Shown here: piece by piece, positions 9,480 through 19,079 of the stretch
Numbering within the stretch: the stretch's first letter is position 1
Layout: every line of letters begins with the position of its first letter
NCBI GenBank assembly: GCA_945865375.1
Contig: CAMBEJ010000039.1
Span: 1 to 37,055 of the forward strand
Length of the DNA stretch: 37,055 nt
Source: Akkermansia muciniphila
Lineage (GTDB): Bacteria; Verrucomicrobiota; Verrucomicrobiia; Limisphaerales; F1-80-MAGS106
Direction of reading: 5' to 3'
Translations under genes and position numbers: made by a program
The notes under the pieces: model-generated
Told to the model about the DNA's origin: nothing
The model's input: only the letters and a program-made list of their open reading frames with translations
Databases searched by the model: none

Positions 9480-9665
9480 CTCAGTAAAATCGGTTGAAAT
9501 CGTGATCTGGACGCGCAACTCTAATTCCTCCATTTTTCGTAATCGTAATCGTAATCCTCGGGTGTTGCCCTTGAAACAGAGGGGTGGATTACGATTACGA
9601 TTACGATTAGGAGCGGGGAGTTGGAGTGGCTCGAGCCTCAGGCTAAACAGGGTCGTTTCACTGAG
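9480..9665. repeat. Symmetrical CTCAG-ended inverted-repeat element
   Basis: The left arm is a 49-nt module (9480-9528) that starts CTCAGTAAAAT and ends GCAACTCTAATTCC. A spacer and C(GTAATC)3C (9538-9557) follow. The right half mirrors it: (ATTACG)3 ATTAG (9588-9610), then the complement of another 49-nt module (9617-9665) with CTCAGTGAAA and CCACTCCAACTCC at the same internal positions. The loop is about 30 nt. The element fills nearly the whole gap between the convergent mrp and hrpB genes. The stem is not followed by a T run on either strand. The size (186 bp), terminal symmetry and relatives elsewhere in the window suggest a MITE- or REP-like element. Confidence 0.8.
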
Positions 9666-9673
9666 TTCAGATG

Positions 9674-12280
9674 CTAAGGCCAGGCGACGCTTGGAAACTT
9701 TTTCACGTAGCCGGGCTTGAGTTTCGGATAAGCCGTTTTTCGGAAGACAGGCCATTCCTCGGTCACATCGATTTTTTTCCCGTCCGGGCTGGCCATCACG
9801 AGTCGCAGGGGCACCCGACCCTCGCAGACTCGGGGATGGTTCTTGAACTGGAAGCAATCCTGTAGCTTGACCTGCGCTTCGGGAACATAGCCCCCAAACT
9901 TCGCGGGATTAGTGGTTTCCTGATACGTCAGCCTCACTTTCTTGCCGCCCGCCCAGATAAAGGTGACAGGGGCGAATGCGCCGACCACAGCAAGTTGCTC
10001 CGCTGTGAGGGAATGCTCGAAGCTGTGCTTCAGGGGAAGGGTCTGGGCCTCCTTCGCCAGAGTGACTCCAAAAAAAGCTTCGGAAAGGCATCTGACAACC
10101 GCCGCCCGATCGAACACGGGCAACCCGAGATCTGGAAGCACCCCTCGAATCATGTTGACGCGCGCCATGAACTGTTTCACATCATGGTTGAACAACGGCA
10201 ATTCAAACCACCCCTTGAGATGGGCCTCGGCCAAGCAGTGCCCTGAAGCGTCAGGATCCACTTCGCCGAGGAATTGCTTCGCGATCACCAGATCCCTCAT
10301 TCGGGTGATCCGAACGGCTGCCACCCTCTTGTGCGTCCGGTCAAAAATGTGCTCTACTTTGCTGGAGATAAGCTCCGGATAAGCTTCGTCGAGCCATTCT
10401 TTTTTGACTTCTGTCGCGAGGCCTAACAGGGTCGTTTTGCTGCCTGATTTCCCGTCCACCTCCTTGATCGTCGCAGCCGTAAACATCGTGGCGTGGTGAA
10501 TCACGCTCTCCCTCATCAAAGCGCCGGAACGTCCTTCCGTCAGGTCGGCTTCGAGGGTTCCCTGAGCGCGACGGACGCACAAATGGTCTACAAACCCTGT
10601 CAACAAACAGCGCGACAATGCATCCGGATGCTCTGCGACGGACTCTTGCGGCCCCGTTTCTTTTCCGCGTGGAGACTTCACGATATCGAGTATCTGGCGG
10701 TAGGTGTCGTCCACCTGGCGCGCCACTTGAGCCTGAACTCCATACCGTTTGCAGAGGTCCGTGCTGAACTGGTTCTTGCGCGCAAATTCGAAGGCATTGA
10801 TGAGGGTGTAAAAGTCCGATTGTTGGCTCGTCTCAAACAATTCACGCGCTTCCACGATATGCCGCTGCTCCCGTCCAACCCGGCTGAGTAACTCACGGCC
10901 GCTCACAAGCGCGGCACACAGGGCCGCTGCTTTGACGCAACCCCTATCCTGAGCCTCCACCAAGATCCTTGCGTAACGGGGGTGCAATGGTAGTCGCAAC
11001 ATCTTCCGCCCAACAGGGGTCAGGTCGGAGGTTTGTCCGTTGTCGTCCGAATTTTCCTTGATCGCTCCTAGGACATGCAAGAGCTTTTCAGCCCTCTCGA
11101 CTGCGGTCGGATCAGGTTTATCCAGCCAGTTAAACTCGGCGGCTTTGCGAATCCCCAGCGAATGCAGCAAGAGAACCACCTCCGCCAAATCCGCACGCTG
11201 GATCTCAGGCGTGTTGCGCTCAGGGCGGTTCAAATGATTGCTCTCGGTCCACAACCTGTGGCAGATGCCCGGGGCAGTCCGCCCCGCACGGCCCTTTCGT
11301 TGATCTGCGGAGGCCCTGCTGATGTCCTCGACAAACAGCGTGTTGATCCCTCTTTCGGAATCAAAACGCGCGACACGCGCCTGCCCCGCATCCACGACAT
11401 GCCGGATGCCTTCGATGGTGATCGATGTTTCAGCCACGTTGGTGGCCACCACCACTTTCCGGTTTGGATTCGGGGCGAAAGCCCTATCTTGATCCTCCGG
11501 AGAGAGCTCTCCGTGCAACGACATCACAGCCAGCTTTTCCCCGAAAGAGCCCGCCCGGATCGAATTGGCCGTGGCGTTGATCTCGTACATGCCAGCCATG
11601 AACACCAGGATATCTCCGTCGGCGCCTGACTGGATGATGTCTTCGACATGCTGCGCGGCGACATCCCACACCGGACGTGAATCGGGTTTGGCGAGGTATT
11701 GAACCTCCACAGGGAACGTCAGGCCCTCCGATGTCAGGACCGGGCAGGGTTGTTCAGCGGTCGTTCCCAGGTATTCGGCGACTGATTTCGAGTCCAGGGT
11801 GGCCGACATGACCAGGACCTTGAGATCGGGCCGGGAGGTGTCCTGGATCTGTTTCACCAACCCGAGCGCGACATCGCTATGGAGGTTTCGCTCATGAAAC
11901 TCGTCGAACACGACCGCTGAAATCCCATCCAAAGTCCGGTTGTCCTGCAGCCATCGAAGGAGAATCCCTTCGGTCACAAAACAAATTCGAGTGCCCACGC
12001 CAGTTTGATCATCAAAACGGATCTGGTAACCGACTTCATCCCCCAGTTTGACATTCCGTTCCCAGGCAACACGGGCGGCGACGCTTCTCGCTGCCACTCG
12101 CCTGGGTTGGAGCACCACGATTCTTGAGTTCGGCTTCAACTGCCCGCTGTCGAGCAACATTTGAGGCACCTGCGTGGTTTTTCCCGATCCCGTGGGGGCC
12201 ACAACCACCAAGCGATTTCCTTCGCTAAGGGAGTTCAGGATTTCTCCATGGATCTTCCAGATGGGCAATTCCTTCTGCAT
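9674..12280 (-). CDS. hrpB: ATP-dependent DExH helicase HrpB
   Basis: The 868-aa protein is a DEAH/RHA-type helicase. Motifs in order: Walker A GSGKTT (31-36), QPRRVAARS (motif Ia, about 58-66), DEFHER (126-131, the HrpB form of the DEAH box), SAT (159-161), NVAETSITI (281-289) and QRKGRAGR (327-334). The C-terminus (about 740-868) matches the HrpB-specific domain, with GRVPLRL and a final Lys-Phe-Pro...Trp-Pro. The length suits HrpB (about 800-850 aa) and not HrpA (about 1300). The cellular role of HrpB is poorly known; an RNA substrate is assumed from the family. The ATG at 12280 has no Shine-Dalgarno site. The gene runs towards mrp and ends 8 nt from the inverted-repeat element. Confidence 0.92.
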   Translation of the reverse strand: MQKELPIWKIHGEILNSLSEGNRLVVVAPTGSGKTTQVPQMLLDSGQLKPNSRIVVLQPRRVAARSVAARVAWERNVKLGDEVGYQIRFDDQTGVGTRICFVTEGILLRWLQDNRTLDGISAVVFDEFHERNLHSDVALGLVKQIQDTSRPDLKVLVMSATLDSKSVAEYLGTTAEQPCPVLTSEGLTFPVEVQYLAKPDSRPVWDVAAQHVEDIIQSGADGDILVFMAGMYEINATANSIRAGSFGEKLAVMSLHGELSPEDQDRAFAPNPNRKVVVATNVAETSITIEGIRHVVDAGQARVARFDSERGINTLFVEDISRASADQRKGRAGRTAPGICHRLWTESNHLNRPERNTPEIQRADLAEVVLLLHSLGIRKAAEFNWLDKPDPTAVERAEKLLHVLGAIKENSDDNGQTSDLTPVGRKMLRLPLHPRYARILVEAQDRGCVKAAALCAALVSGRELLSRVGREQRHIVEARELFETSQQSDFYTLINAFEFARKNQFSTDLCKRYGVQAQVARQVDDTYRQILDIVKSPRGKETGPQESVAEHPDALSRCLLTGFVDHLCVRRAQGTLEADLTEGRSGALMRESVIHHATMFTAATIKEVDGKSGSKTTLLGLATEVKKEWLDEAYPELISSKVEHIFDRTHKRVAAVRITRMRDLVIAKQFLGEVDPDASGHCLAEAHLKGWFELPLFNHDVKQFMARVNMIRGVLPDLGLPVFDRAAVVRCLSEAFFGVTLAKEAQTLPLKHSFEHSLTAEQLAVVGAFAPVTFIWAGGKKVRLTYQETTNPAKFGGYVPEAQVKLQDCFQFKNHPRVCEGRVPLRLVMASPDGKKIDVTEEWPVFRKTAYPKLKPGYVKKFPSVAWP

Positions 12281-12393
12281 ACGTATTTATTTCATCAAAA
12301 CCACGTTCACCGGTCCGCATGGGACAAAAAACACCCCATTCTGGCGCACTTGAAAACCTCTTCCCCAAGCGACACAGGGCTCCACAAGCTTGG

Positions 12394-12693
12394 TCACACT
12401 TTCGCGACCAAACACCGCAACACCCACGTCAACCTACTCCTGATCGTCATCAGTCCTGCTGGCATGAGCCTCTGCGATTTTAAAATGCGCATGCCCAAGG
12501 AGACCACGAGAAACCCTATCTACGACTCGGCGACATAAGGAATCCGGATGACTGCAGCCGCACAAAGAGGGATGAGAACCCCGAAAGCCAGAGCGGAGAT
12601 CAGCGATTCCCTGCTCCCTGCTTTCATGAAACCAACAAAGCCGCCCTCCACCAGCATGACCACATAAATCCGGGGCAACAAATTCCAAGTCAT
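12394..12693 (-). pseudogene. TMEM14/UPF0136-like small membrane protein with in-frame stop
   Basis: The frame starting at the ATG at 12693 codes for 57 residues including YVVMLVEGGFVGFMKAGSR, which is the TMEM14 signature (GG-x-x-G-F-x-KAGS), and then ends at a TAG (12520-12522). In the same frame after the TAG the sequence continues as IGFLVVSLGMRILK and RLMPAGLM, the expected third-helix and C-terminal motif of the family, to a TGA at 12394. Read through, the product would be about 99 residues, the normal size. So a single nonsense codon splits an otherwise complete gene. It lies 70 nt downstream of the CPXCG gene on the same strand. A sequencing error, or a code in which TAG is read, are the alternatives. 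Confidence 0.7.
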
Positions 12694-12762
12694 AGTCTCG
12701 ACAAAGCCAAATCAAATGAATCCCCTTGGCCTTTCTTCAGACAAAGGGACGGGGAGTCTGGA

Positions 12763-12942
12763 CTAGTCCGCCGAGACATCCAAGCTTAGAATTTCACCAT
12801 CTTTGATCTCGATCCGAACTTCCATTGGCCGACAGCAAACATCGCAGTCGGTCACAGTACGCTGCGAGTTCGCTCGAATGTCCACTTCGACCACATTTGA
12901 GCTCCCACAATAAGGACACTGCACGGTTGTTTCCTCAATCAT
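12763..12942 (-). CDS. CPXCG-motif cysteine-rich zinc-ribbon protein
   Basis: A 59-aa protein with CPYCG near the N-terminus (Cys9, Cys12) and CDVCC (Cys33, Cys36, Cys37), matching the short CPXCG-type zinc-ribbon family; the four cysteines probably hold one zinc. The frame is open further upstream but overlaps the oxidoreductase gene. The ATG at 12942 is preceded by GGAG 10 nt away and lies 14 nt after the oxidoreductase stop, which decides the start. No function is known for the family; it is usually a cytoplasmic protein of unknown partner. It is likely co-transcribed with the genes upstream. Confidence 0.85.
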   Translation of the reverse strand: MIEETTVQCPYCGSSNVVEVDIRANSQRTVTDCDVCCRPMEVRIEIKDGEILSLDVSAD

Positions 12943-12956
12943 AAAAACACGGCTCC

Positions 12957-14300
12957 TCAGGACAATGTCCAGCCGGGACGGTAGGTTCGCCGGATCAATC
13001 GTGCCGCTTCGGGGGCATTCTTGGCAACCAATCGTTTGGCATCCCAAACCACTTTTTTCCCAAGTCTGTAGGCCACGTTCCCAAGATGGTTCGCTTCGGT
13101 GAGCGGACCGCTGTAGTCGAAACTGCAGGTGGTGGGAGCGCCGGTTTTGCAGGCGTGAATCCACTCTTTGTGATGTCCCAGGCTTTCCGCTATCGACGCG
13201 GCTGGGGCTACGAATTCCTTGAAATGCGCTTCCGGGAGCAACGTCAGCTTCCCATAGTCTGCCAGGATCATGCCTTTGCTTCCCACAAACAAAACACCGC
13301 TATCCCATTTGGGAATCCCTCCTTCGCGCCAGATCAAAGGCTTTTCCTCGCCCTGGTACCAGGTCAGTTTGACCGGAGGCATGGCGCCGCGCGCTCCATA
13401 GTGATACGTGGCAGTCATGGATGCCGGCGCGATTTCAGGGTGGGGAGGAGGGCCGGTGGCTTCGATGGCCAGGGGATGTCGCAGTTTCAGAGCCCAGAAG
13501 GCGAGATCGTTCCAGTGGCTTCCCAGATCGCTCATCGTGCCGCCGCCGAAGTCCCACCATCGGTACCACTTGGGCCCTGGAAAATACACTTCATGAAAGG
13601 GACGCTCAGGCGCGGGCCCAAGCCAGAGATCCCAATGCAATCCTGCCGGAACCGGGGTGGATCCGCCGGGTCTCCGATCCGCGAACACAATGTCTTTGTG
13701 ACGGGTCGCGGCCTCCTCGCTCTGCAAACCCCAGGCGCGACCCACCCACACATGCGCTTCGTGAACGGGCCCTATTGCCCCGCCTTGAACCAGCTCCACA
13801 ACCCGCCTGTAATTGGAGCTCGCATGGATCTGTGTTCCCATTTGCGTTGCGACATGTGCTTTGCGGGCCGCCTCTGTCATCACGCGAGCCTCCCAAATAG
13901 AGTGGCTGAGCGGCTTTTCGCAATAAACATGCTTTCTCAGCTTCAATGCTGGCAGCACCGCAAAGGCGTGAGTGTGCTCGGCACAGCTCACCACCACCGC
14001 ATCAAATTCCTTCGCGTGGTCGAACAGCTTTCGGAAATCGATGAACTTGCGGGCTTGGCGATGCCTCTGAGCAGCGGAATCCAGATTGCGCTCGTTCACA
14101 TCGCACAACGCCACGATGTTCTCCCCACTCACTTCGGCGAGATTCCCGGCTCCTCTCCCGCCACATCCAATGATCGCAATATTGAGTCGTTCGTTGGGGT
14201 TCCGGGCAGCCAGGATGGACGGGAATCCGAGCGAGACCGCAGAGGCCGCCAGTGTGGTTTGGGTGAGGAACTGTCGCCGGTTTTGCAGGGTTGAGCTCAT
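12957..14300 (-). CDS. Gfo/Idh/MocA-family oxidoreductase, exported by Tat
   Basis: The 447-aa protein starts with a twin-arginine leader (NRRQFLTQT, then a hydrophobic stretch to about residue 32). The NAD(P)-binding Rossmann fold begins with [10 protein letters not shown] (41-50), and the conserved EKPL is at 128-131. The C-terminal half is the Gfo/Idh/MocA substrate domain, with [18 protein letters not shown] typical of the PVC-phylum secreted branch. These enzymes oxidise or reduce sugar-like substrates, probably in the periplasm with a tightly bound cofactor; the substrate is unknown. Its ATG overlaps the yhbY stop as ATGA (14297-14300), so translation is probably coupled. The combination with yhbY is unusual and probably historical. 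Confidence 0.9.
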   Translation of the reverse strand: MSSTLQNRRQFLTQTTLAASAVSLGFPSILAARNPNERLNIAIIGCGGRGAGNLAEVSGENIVALCDVNERNLDSAAQRHRQARKFIDFRKLFDHAKEFDAVVVSCAEHTHAFAVLPALKLRKHVYCEKPLSHSIWEARVMTEAARKAHVATQMGTQIHASSNYRRVVELVQGGAIGPVHEAHVWVGRAWGLQSEEAATRHKDIVFADRRPGGSTPVPAGLHWDLWLGPAPERPFHEVYFPGPKWYRWWDFGGGTMSDLGSHWNDLAFWALKLRHPLAIEATGPPPHPEIAPASMTATYHYGARGAMPPVKLTWYQGEEKPLIWREGGIPKWDSGVLFVGSKGMILADYGKLTLLPEAHFKEFVAPAASIAESLGHHKEWIHACKTGAPTTCSFDYSGPLTEANHLGNVAYRLGKKVVWDAKRLVAKNAPEAARLIRRTYRPGWTLS

Positions 14301-14587
14301 GGTAAGGGGATTTTTTGCCGAGCCGGGTCCGGGTTTCTTCGGAACAAAACGGCCACGTGGCCGACCTGCATAACCAGATGGCTGCTCGTCCGCTCAGCCA
14401 TTTGGGGCATCAGTTCCTTCTTTTGATCTTTGAACCCGTCAAATCGCACTTTCACAAGCTCATGATGTTCAAGAGCCTCATTCACCGACTGCAGGAAGGA
14501 CTCGCTGAGCCCTTGTTTGCCAAGCTTCAGGGTGGCATCCAGGCGCTGCGCCATGCCCTTTAATAGGCGCTTGTGGGAGTTGGTCAA
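14297..14587 (-). CDS. yhbY: YhbY-family (CRM domain) RNA-binding protein
   Basis: A protein of about 96 aa made of a single CRS1-YhbY (CRM) domain, with [16 protein letters not shown] at the start, a conserved LGKQGL loop, [12 protein letters not shown] in the middle and a last strand VAVLFRR. In E. coli YhbY associates with the pre-50S ribosomal subunit; I infer the same role. The start is not ATG. A TTG at 14593 overlaps the preceding stop as TTGA, but GGGAGG (14596-14601) is only 2 nt from it. The TTG at 14587 has this site at 8 nt, so I prefer it. The gene's stop overlaps the oxidoreductase start. Confidence 0.88.
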   Translation of the reverse strand: MTNSHKRLLKGMAQRLDATLKLGKQGLSESFLQSVNEALEHHELVKVRFDGFKDQKKELMPQMAERTSSHLVMQVGHVAVLFRRNPDPARQKIPLP

Positions 14588-14589
14588 AA

Positions 14590-15743
14590 TCAAAACCTCC
14601 CAGGAGGGTCGTTGAGTTGGTCACGGATCTCCAGGATCTCGGGAAGACACGCCACAAGCGCGTCCACCATCTGCGGGTCCAAGTGCCTGCCCCGTTCATC
14701 CTCAAACAATTTCATCACCTTGTCGATATCCCAGGCCCGTTTGTAGACCCGCTCGCTGGCGAGGGCGTCGAACACGTCCGCAACCGCTGTGATCCGCGCG
14801 AAGATGTGGATTTGCTCACCGGCTATCCCGCGCGGATAGCCCTGGCCATTCCACTTTTCATGATGCTGCCAGGCCACCACCGCCGCAGTGGACATCACGC
14901 GGCCCTTTGAACTCTTAAAAATATCATGTCCCACATCGGTGTGGAGCTTCATCAAGACGAAATCTTCATCGGTTAATTTGCCCGGCTTGTTCAGGATCGA
15001 AACTTTCCCAACATCATGCATGGGGGACACCATTTTCAACAAATCGGCGTCTTCTTGCGGCAAGCCGATTTTCAAAGCGAGCACATAGGAGTACTCGGCC
15101 ATGCGCCTCACGTGCTGGCCCGTGTCTTTGGATCGGCTTTCGCAAACTTCCCCCAGTTTCAAGAGCAATTCCCGCTGTGTATGCTCGATTTCGTGGTTTA
15201 ACATCGCGGATTCCAGGGCTTTGCCCCCATAGGATGCCACCAACCCCATGAGACGCAGATCCGACTCCGTGAACACCCCCCTGGAGTCAACTTATTGATG
15301 ACTTGGAAGCACCCTAGAGGTTCGCCACCGCCATCCCAAAACGGCAGCACCATTACCGATTGGGTGCGATATCCGGCTTTTTTGTCCAACTCCGGATCGA
15401 ACCGCGGATCCGAATAGGCATCCGTAATGAAAATTGCCTGGCTTTCGGTGATCGCCATGCCTACCAATCCATTGTTGGATGCGATGCGGACTTGATCGAT
15501 GCCATCCGAAGCAACCGTGTACAGCTCGTCATACTCCCAGTCGAGAACCCAGACCGAACAACGATTCGCGCAAACGACCGCTTTGCCCATGTCCCGAATC
15601 AACTCAAGCAATCGGGTCACCCTCCGCTCTTCCGCGATTCGCGCCGCGTAGTCTAGCAGAGTCTGCAGCGGGCCCTCGGGCATGATCCCAGCGCTTGGTA
15701 ACACCAGCTTTGTCTTCGCTTCTTCGGAAGGACTCGTGAGCAT
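14590..15743 (-). pseudogene. GAF + HD-GYP phosphodiesterase, frameshifted
   Basis: The 5' part (from the ATG at 15743, or a GTG at 15767) encodes a GAF-type sensor domain with CSVWVLD, NNGLVGMAI and FQVINKL. At a run of six G (15276-15281) the frame is lost: LTPGG goes on as CSRSRIC and stops at 15198, while one extra G would give LTPGGVFTESDLRLMG. The second part, counted from a GTG at 15276, holds an intact HD-GYP domain: the HD pair (87-88) in HDVGK, KPGKL (97-101), HHE (138-140) and GYP (146-148). HD-GYP domains hydrolyse cyclic di-GMP. Joined, the protein is about 385 aa. Possibilities are a true frameshift, slippage at the G tract, or a homopolymer sequencing error. yhbY follows directly. 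Confidence 0.8.
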
Positions 15744-16141
15744 TTCAAATTGTTCGTGACGTGTCACCCAGGCTCATTCCCGATAACAACCTCATGGATC
15801 CAGCCGCTCAAAACCACCGGCTTCAGATCGGATCCACACCGATTGCCTCTCGCAAAGAAATCGAATCTAACCTTCGATTATTACATTTTCCAGCCTAAAG
15901 TCTACCCTGGGTCACAAAACTTATCCTTCTCAAGCTTGCGCCCGCCGCGCGTGCGTGGCAAAGTAAAACCACAAACCTTCGGAAAGCATAATCTCGGATC
16001 GCGCAGCATGATGAATCAAATGAACTCGCGTTGGATATTAGCGAGAGAAACCACTTCCAGGCCGCCCATCGTGATGTCGTCGCGCGCCTGACAAGGCTTC
16101 AAGAAAAGTGACATGAAAAAGAACCCCGTCGGAGTCGGCTC
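15744..16141. other. 398-nt intergenic region between divergent genes
   Basis: No gene is credible here. The part at about 15850-15935 is more AT-rich than its surroundings and contains a perfect small hairpin, AATCGAA (15859-15865) with TTCGATT (15873-15879) around a 7-nt loop. It lies upstream of both flanking genes, so it could be an operator, but nothing confirms that. GGAG at 16131-16134 serves the GTG start at 16142. Confidence 0.4.
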
Positions 16142-19072
16142 GTGTTAGGAAAAGTTCGCGCACTGTGGGCGGTGGTCGGCGTGGCAGGATTGATCCTGTT
16201 CTGCGGCGCAGACCACGCGGCGACTCGAAGCGCGGAGCCAGAGCTCGATTCTTTAGCCAGCAAAACCGGGACGGCCCTGAACCGCACGCCCAACCCGGAT
16301 CGGGCGAGATCGCTGCACTGGGCGTTCCAACCCCTCCAGAACCCGGCCCCGCCAAGGGTGACAAACAGTGGGTGGCCGCTTTCAGGGATCGACCGTTTTG
16401 TTCTCTCGAAGATCGAAGCGGACGGGCTCCGACCTGCCCCGCCTGCGGACAAACGCACGTTGCTGCGCCGAGCCACTTTCGATCTCATTGGCCTGTCGCC
16501 AACGCCGCCTGAGGTGGATTCGTTTATCTCGGACACGTCTTCGGATGCTTTTGCGCGTGTCGTGGATCGGCTCCTCAACTCGCCACACTACGGAGAGCGC
16601 TGGGGACGCCACTGGATGGATATCGTGCGCTACGCGGATACGGCCGGGGAGACGGCGGACTATCCGATTCCTGTCGCGTGGCGCTACCGCAACTACGTGA
16701 TTGATTCCTTTAACGCGGACAAGCCCTACAACACCTTTCTCCGCGAACAGATCGCGGGCGACGTGATGGCGCGCAGGGGTGCTTCCGAGCACTACGCCCA
16801 GGACGTCACGGCCACGGGTTACCTCGCGCTTTCACGCCGCTTTGGCTTTGACTCGGAGAATTATCATCATCTCACAATCCAGGATACCATCGATACTCTG
16901 GGGCAGACCGTTCTCGGGTTGAGCCTCGGCTGCGCTCGGTGTCATGATCACAAATACGATCCGGTTTCGATGAACGATTACTATGCGCTCTACGGCATCT
17001 TTGAGAGCACTCGTTACGCGTTCCCTGGCTCCGAGCAGAAACAGAAGTTCCGGGCGTTGGTTCCGTTGTTGCCGCCTTCGGAATCGCACGAAAAATGGCG
17101 CGCGTTCGACGTGAAGGTCGGGGGGCTTTCTCAGATGCTTGAGAAGCAGAAGCAGCCCGTGCCGGGGGCGGTGTTGCGTTCATTGGACGAGATCGATGGC
17201 GACTTCGAGATGCAGGCTCCTGCGGCCGGAGGCAGCAAGGGAGTGCTCGTGCCTCCGTGGGTGTGCGATGGCATGATCTCCGTGACTAAGGAAGCACAGA
17301 GCCCTTTCAAAAACCTGAATACCCGGGGCCAGGTGGGAGTTCATGTCCCGTCGAACACGAATAGCTATTTCATCGGGCAAGCCCTGCCCTCCCGCCACGC
17401 GCGCGACCACGGCTCTCTGCTGTTTGTGAATCTCGACTTTCGCGTCGCCACAAACGATGTCAGTGCCCTCGGGGCTCACCGTTTTTGGCTTGGGAAACAA
17501 CACGGCCTGCCGGCAATCGAAGTGCGGGTGTCGTCGACCTCCGTCGCATTGCGAACCGGCGATACCACGGCCCCGGTCCTCCTGTTGAAGCCGAACCAAT
17601 GGCACAACCTGCAACTCACGTTGGATCTCCAAACGAGAACCTTCAGCGGCAGCGGTGGAACCGCGGAAGGGGTGGTGAGTTTTGCGAACAAACCGTTTTC
17701 CATTTCCTCGCCCGGTGTGATCGACTTCGTGGCGATGGACTCGATAGCCTCGGATCAAAAGCTCCTGCCGGGGATCGAGATTGATAACCTGGGCATCCAG
17801 AACGTTCCCATTAACGCGGTTTCCACCACTCCCCCAACGCTGGCTTCGAGCGCGAAGAAAATCGACGCCAAGGCCATCACGGACCCACCCCAGGCGAGCC
17901 ACGAAAATCTCAAGCAGGACCTGAACTCGCTTCTGGCCGAAGGCCCGTTCGATCTGGCTTATGCCGTGGTGGAGGGTACTCCGCGTAATGCGCGACTGCA
18001 GGTCCGCGGTGAGCCGGATCGGCCTGGGGTCGAAGTCCCGCGCGGCTTCATCACGGCGTTGGGTGGCAAGCCACTCCCAGCCGGGACCGAAGGGAGCGGA
18101 CGTCTTGAACTCGCTGAATGGCTGACCGGTCCCGATAATCCGCTCACAGCCCGAGTGATGGTGAATCGCCTGTGGCAATTTCACTTCGGCCGTGGGCTCG
18201 TCAAAACACCAAATGATTTTGGCCTCCGCGGCCAGGCTCCAACACATCCCGAAATGCTCGACTATCTGGCTGTGCGCTTTGTTCAGAGCGGCTGGTCAAT
18301 GAAGGCGATGCACAGGCTTATCATGCTCAGCTCAACTTATCAGCAAGCCAATGCGGACGGGTCGAGTGCGGCGACGGTGCCACCTCGGTTTGCGGCAGGA
18401 TCGGCGGGTCCCGTGATAGCATCCGGACCGGAGCAGAATTCGATCAGGCAGGCGGGTCCGGAGGGGAGGGGCTTGCTTTCCGAATGGGATCGCGCCGACC
18501 TTTACGCTGCATTCCCTCGACGCCGCATCAGTGCGGAGGAGATCCGCGATGCCATCCTGCAAGTCAGCGGCGAACTCGATGTCGCGCCAGGTCACGGCCA
18601 CCCTTTTCCAACGCCGATCGGCTGGGGTTACACCCAGCACGGTCCATTCAGCGCGGTTTACGAGCACAATAAACGCAGCGTCTATCTCATGACCCAGCGC
18701 ATCAAACGCCACCCGTTTCTAGCGCTCTTCGACGGTGCCGACCCGAACGCCAGCACCGCCGAACGCCGGGCCACAACAGTCCCCACCCAGGCGCTTTTCT
18801 TCCTCAATGACCCTTTCATCCATGCTCAGGCCGGGAAGTTTTCCGAACGGTTGCGTCGTCTCTACCATGATGAGCCAGGACGCATCGCAGCTGCTTATCG
18901 TCTTGCCCTCGGTCGTTTTCCCAGCGAAAGCGAGCAGGCTGAGGCGGCGGAATTCCTTGCCGCCTATCGCGCCGAACCGACTGCCGCGAGGAACGGTGAC
19001 GCCGACGGCGCCGCCCTGGCGGCATACGGACGAGCGATCTTTGGCAGCAGTGAATTCCTCCATATCGACTGA
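16142..19072 (+). CDS. DUF1549/DUF1553 (PSCyt2-PSD1) surface/periplasmic protein
   Basis: The 976-aa protein has an N-terminal hydrophobic export segment (about 7-22), then the DUF1549 domain (about 80-290) with HYGERWGRHWMDIVRYADT and CARCH (264-268), a CxxCH motif that may bind haem. A beta-rich middle (about 350-560) looks like a concanavalin/LamG-type insert. The DUF1553 domain starts near 650 (LAEWLTGPDNPLTARVMVNR) and runs to the end. The usual N-terminal PSCyt1 cytochrome domain is absent. These proteins are abundant in Planctomycetota and Verrucomicrobiota and travel with DUF1501 proteins; a role in breakdown of complex polysaccharides is proposed, not shown. The GTG at 16142 is chosen because GGAG lies 7 nt before it. 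The DUF1501 gene follows after 7 nt. Confidence 0.9.
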   Translation: MLGKVRALWAVVGVAGLILFCGADHAATRSAEPELDSLASKTGTALNRTPNPDRARSLHWAFQPLQNPAPPRVTNSGWPLSGIDRFVLSKIEADGLRPAPPADKRTLLRRATFDLIGLSPTPPEVDSFISDTSSDAFARVVDRLLNSPHYGERWGRHWMDIVRYADTAGETADYPIPVAWRYRNYVIDSFNADKPYNTFLREQIAGDVMARRGASEHYAQDVTATGYLALSRRFGFDSENYHHLTIQDTIDTLGQTVLGLSLGCARCHDHKYDPVSMNDYYALYGIFESTRYAFPGSEQKQKFRALVPLLPPSESHEKWRAFDVKVGGLSQMLEKQKQPVPGAVLRSLDEIDGDFEMQAPAAGGSKGVLVPPWVCDGMISVTKEAQSPFKNLNTRGQVGVHVPSNTNSYFIGQALPSRHARDHGSLLFVNLDFRVATNDVSALGAHRFWLGKQHGLPAIEVRVSSTSVALRTGDTTAPVLLLKPNQWHNLQLTLDLQTRTFSGSGGTAEGVVSFANKPFSISSPGVIDFVAMDSIASDQKLLPGIEIDNLGIQNVPINAVSTTPPTLASSAKKIDAKAITDPPQASHENLKQDLNSLLAEGPFDLAYAVVEGTPRNARLQVRGEPDRPGVEVPRGFITALGGKPLPAGTEGSGRLELAEWLTGPDNPLTARVMVNRLWQFHFGRGLVKTPNDFGLRGQAPTHPEMLDYLAVRFVQSGWSMKAMHRLIMLSSTYQQANADGSSAATVPPRFAAGSAGPVIASGPEQNSIRQAGPEGRGLLSEWDRADLYAAFPRRRISAEEIRDAILQVSGELDVAPGHGHPFPTPIGWGYTQHGPFSAVYEHNKRSVYLMTQRIKRHPFLALFDGADPNASTAERRATTVPTQALFFLNDPFIHAQAGKFSERLRRLYHDEPGRIAAAYRLALGRFPSESEQAEAAEFLAAYRAEPTAARNGDADGAALAAYGRAIFGSSEFLHID

Positions 19073-19079
19073 TCCTCCT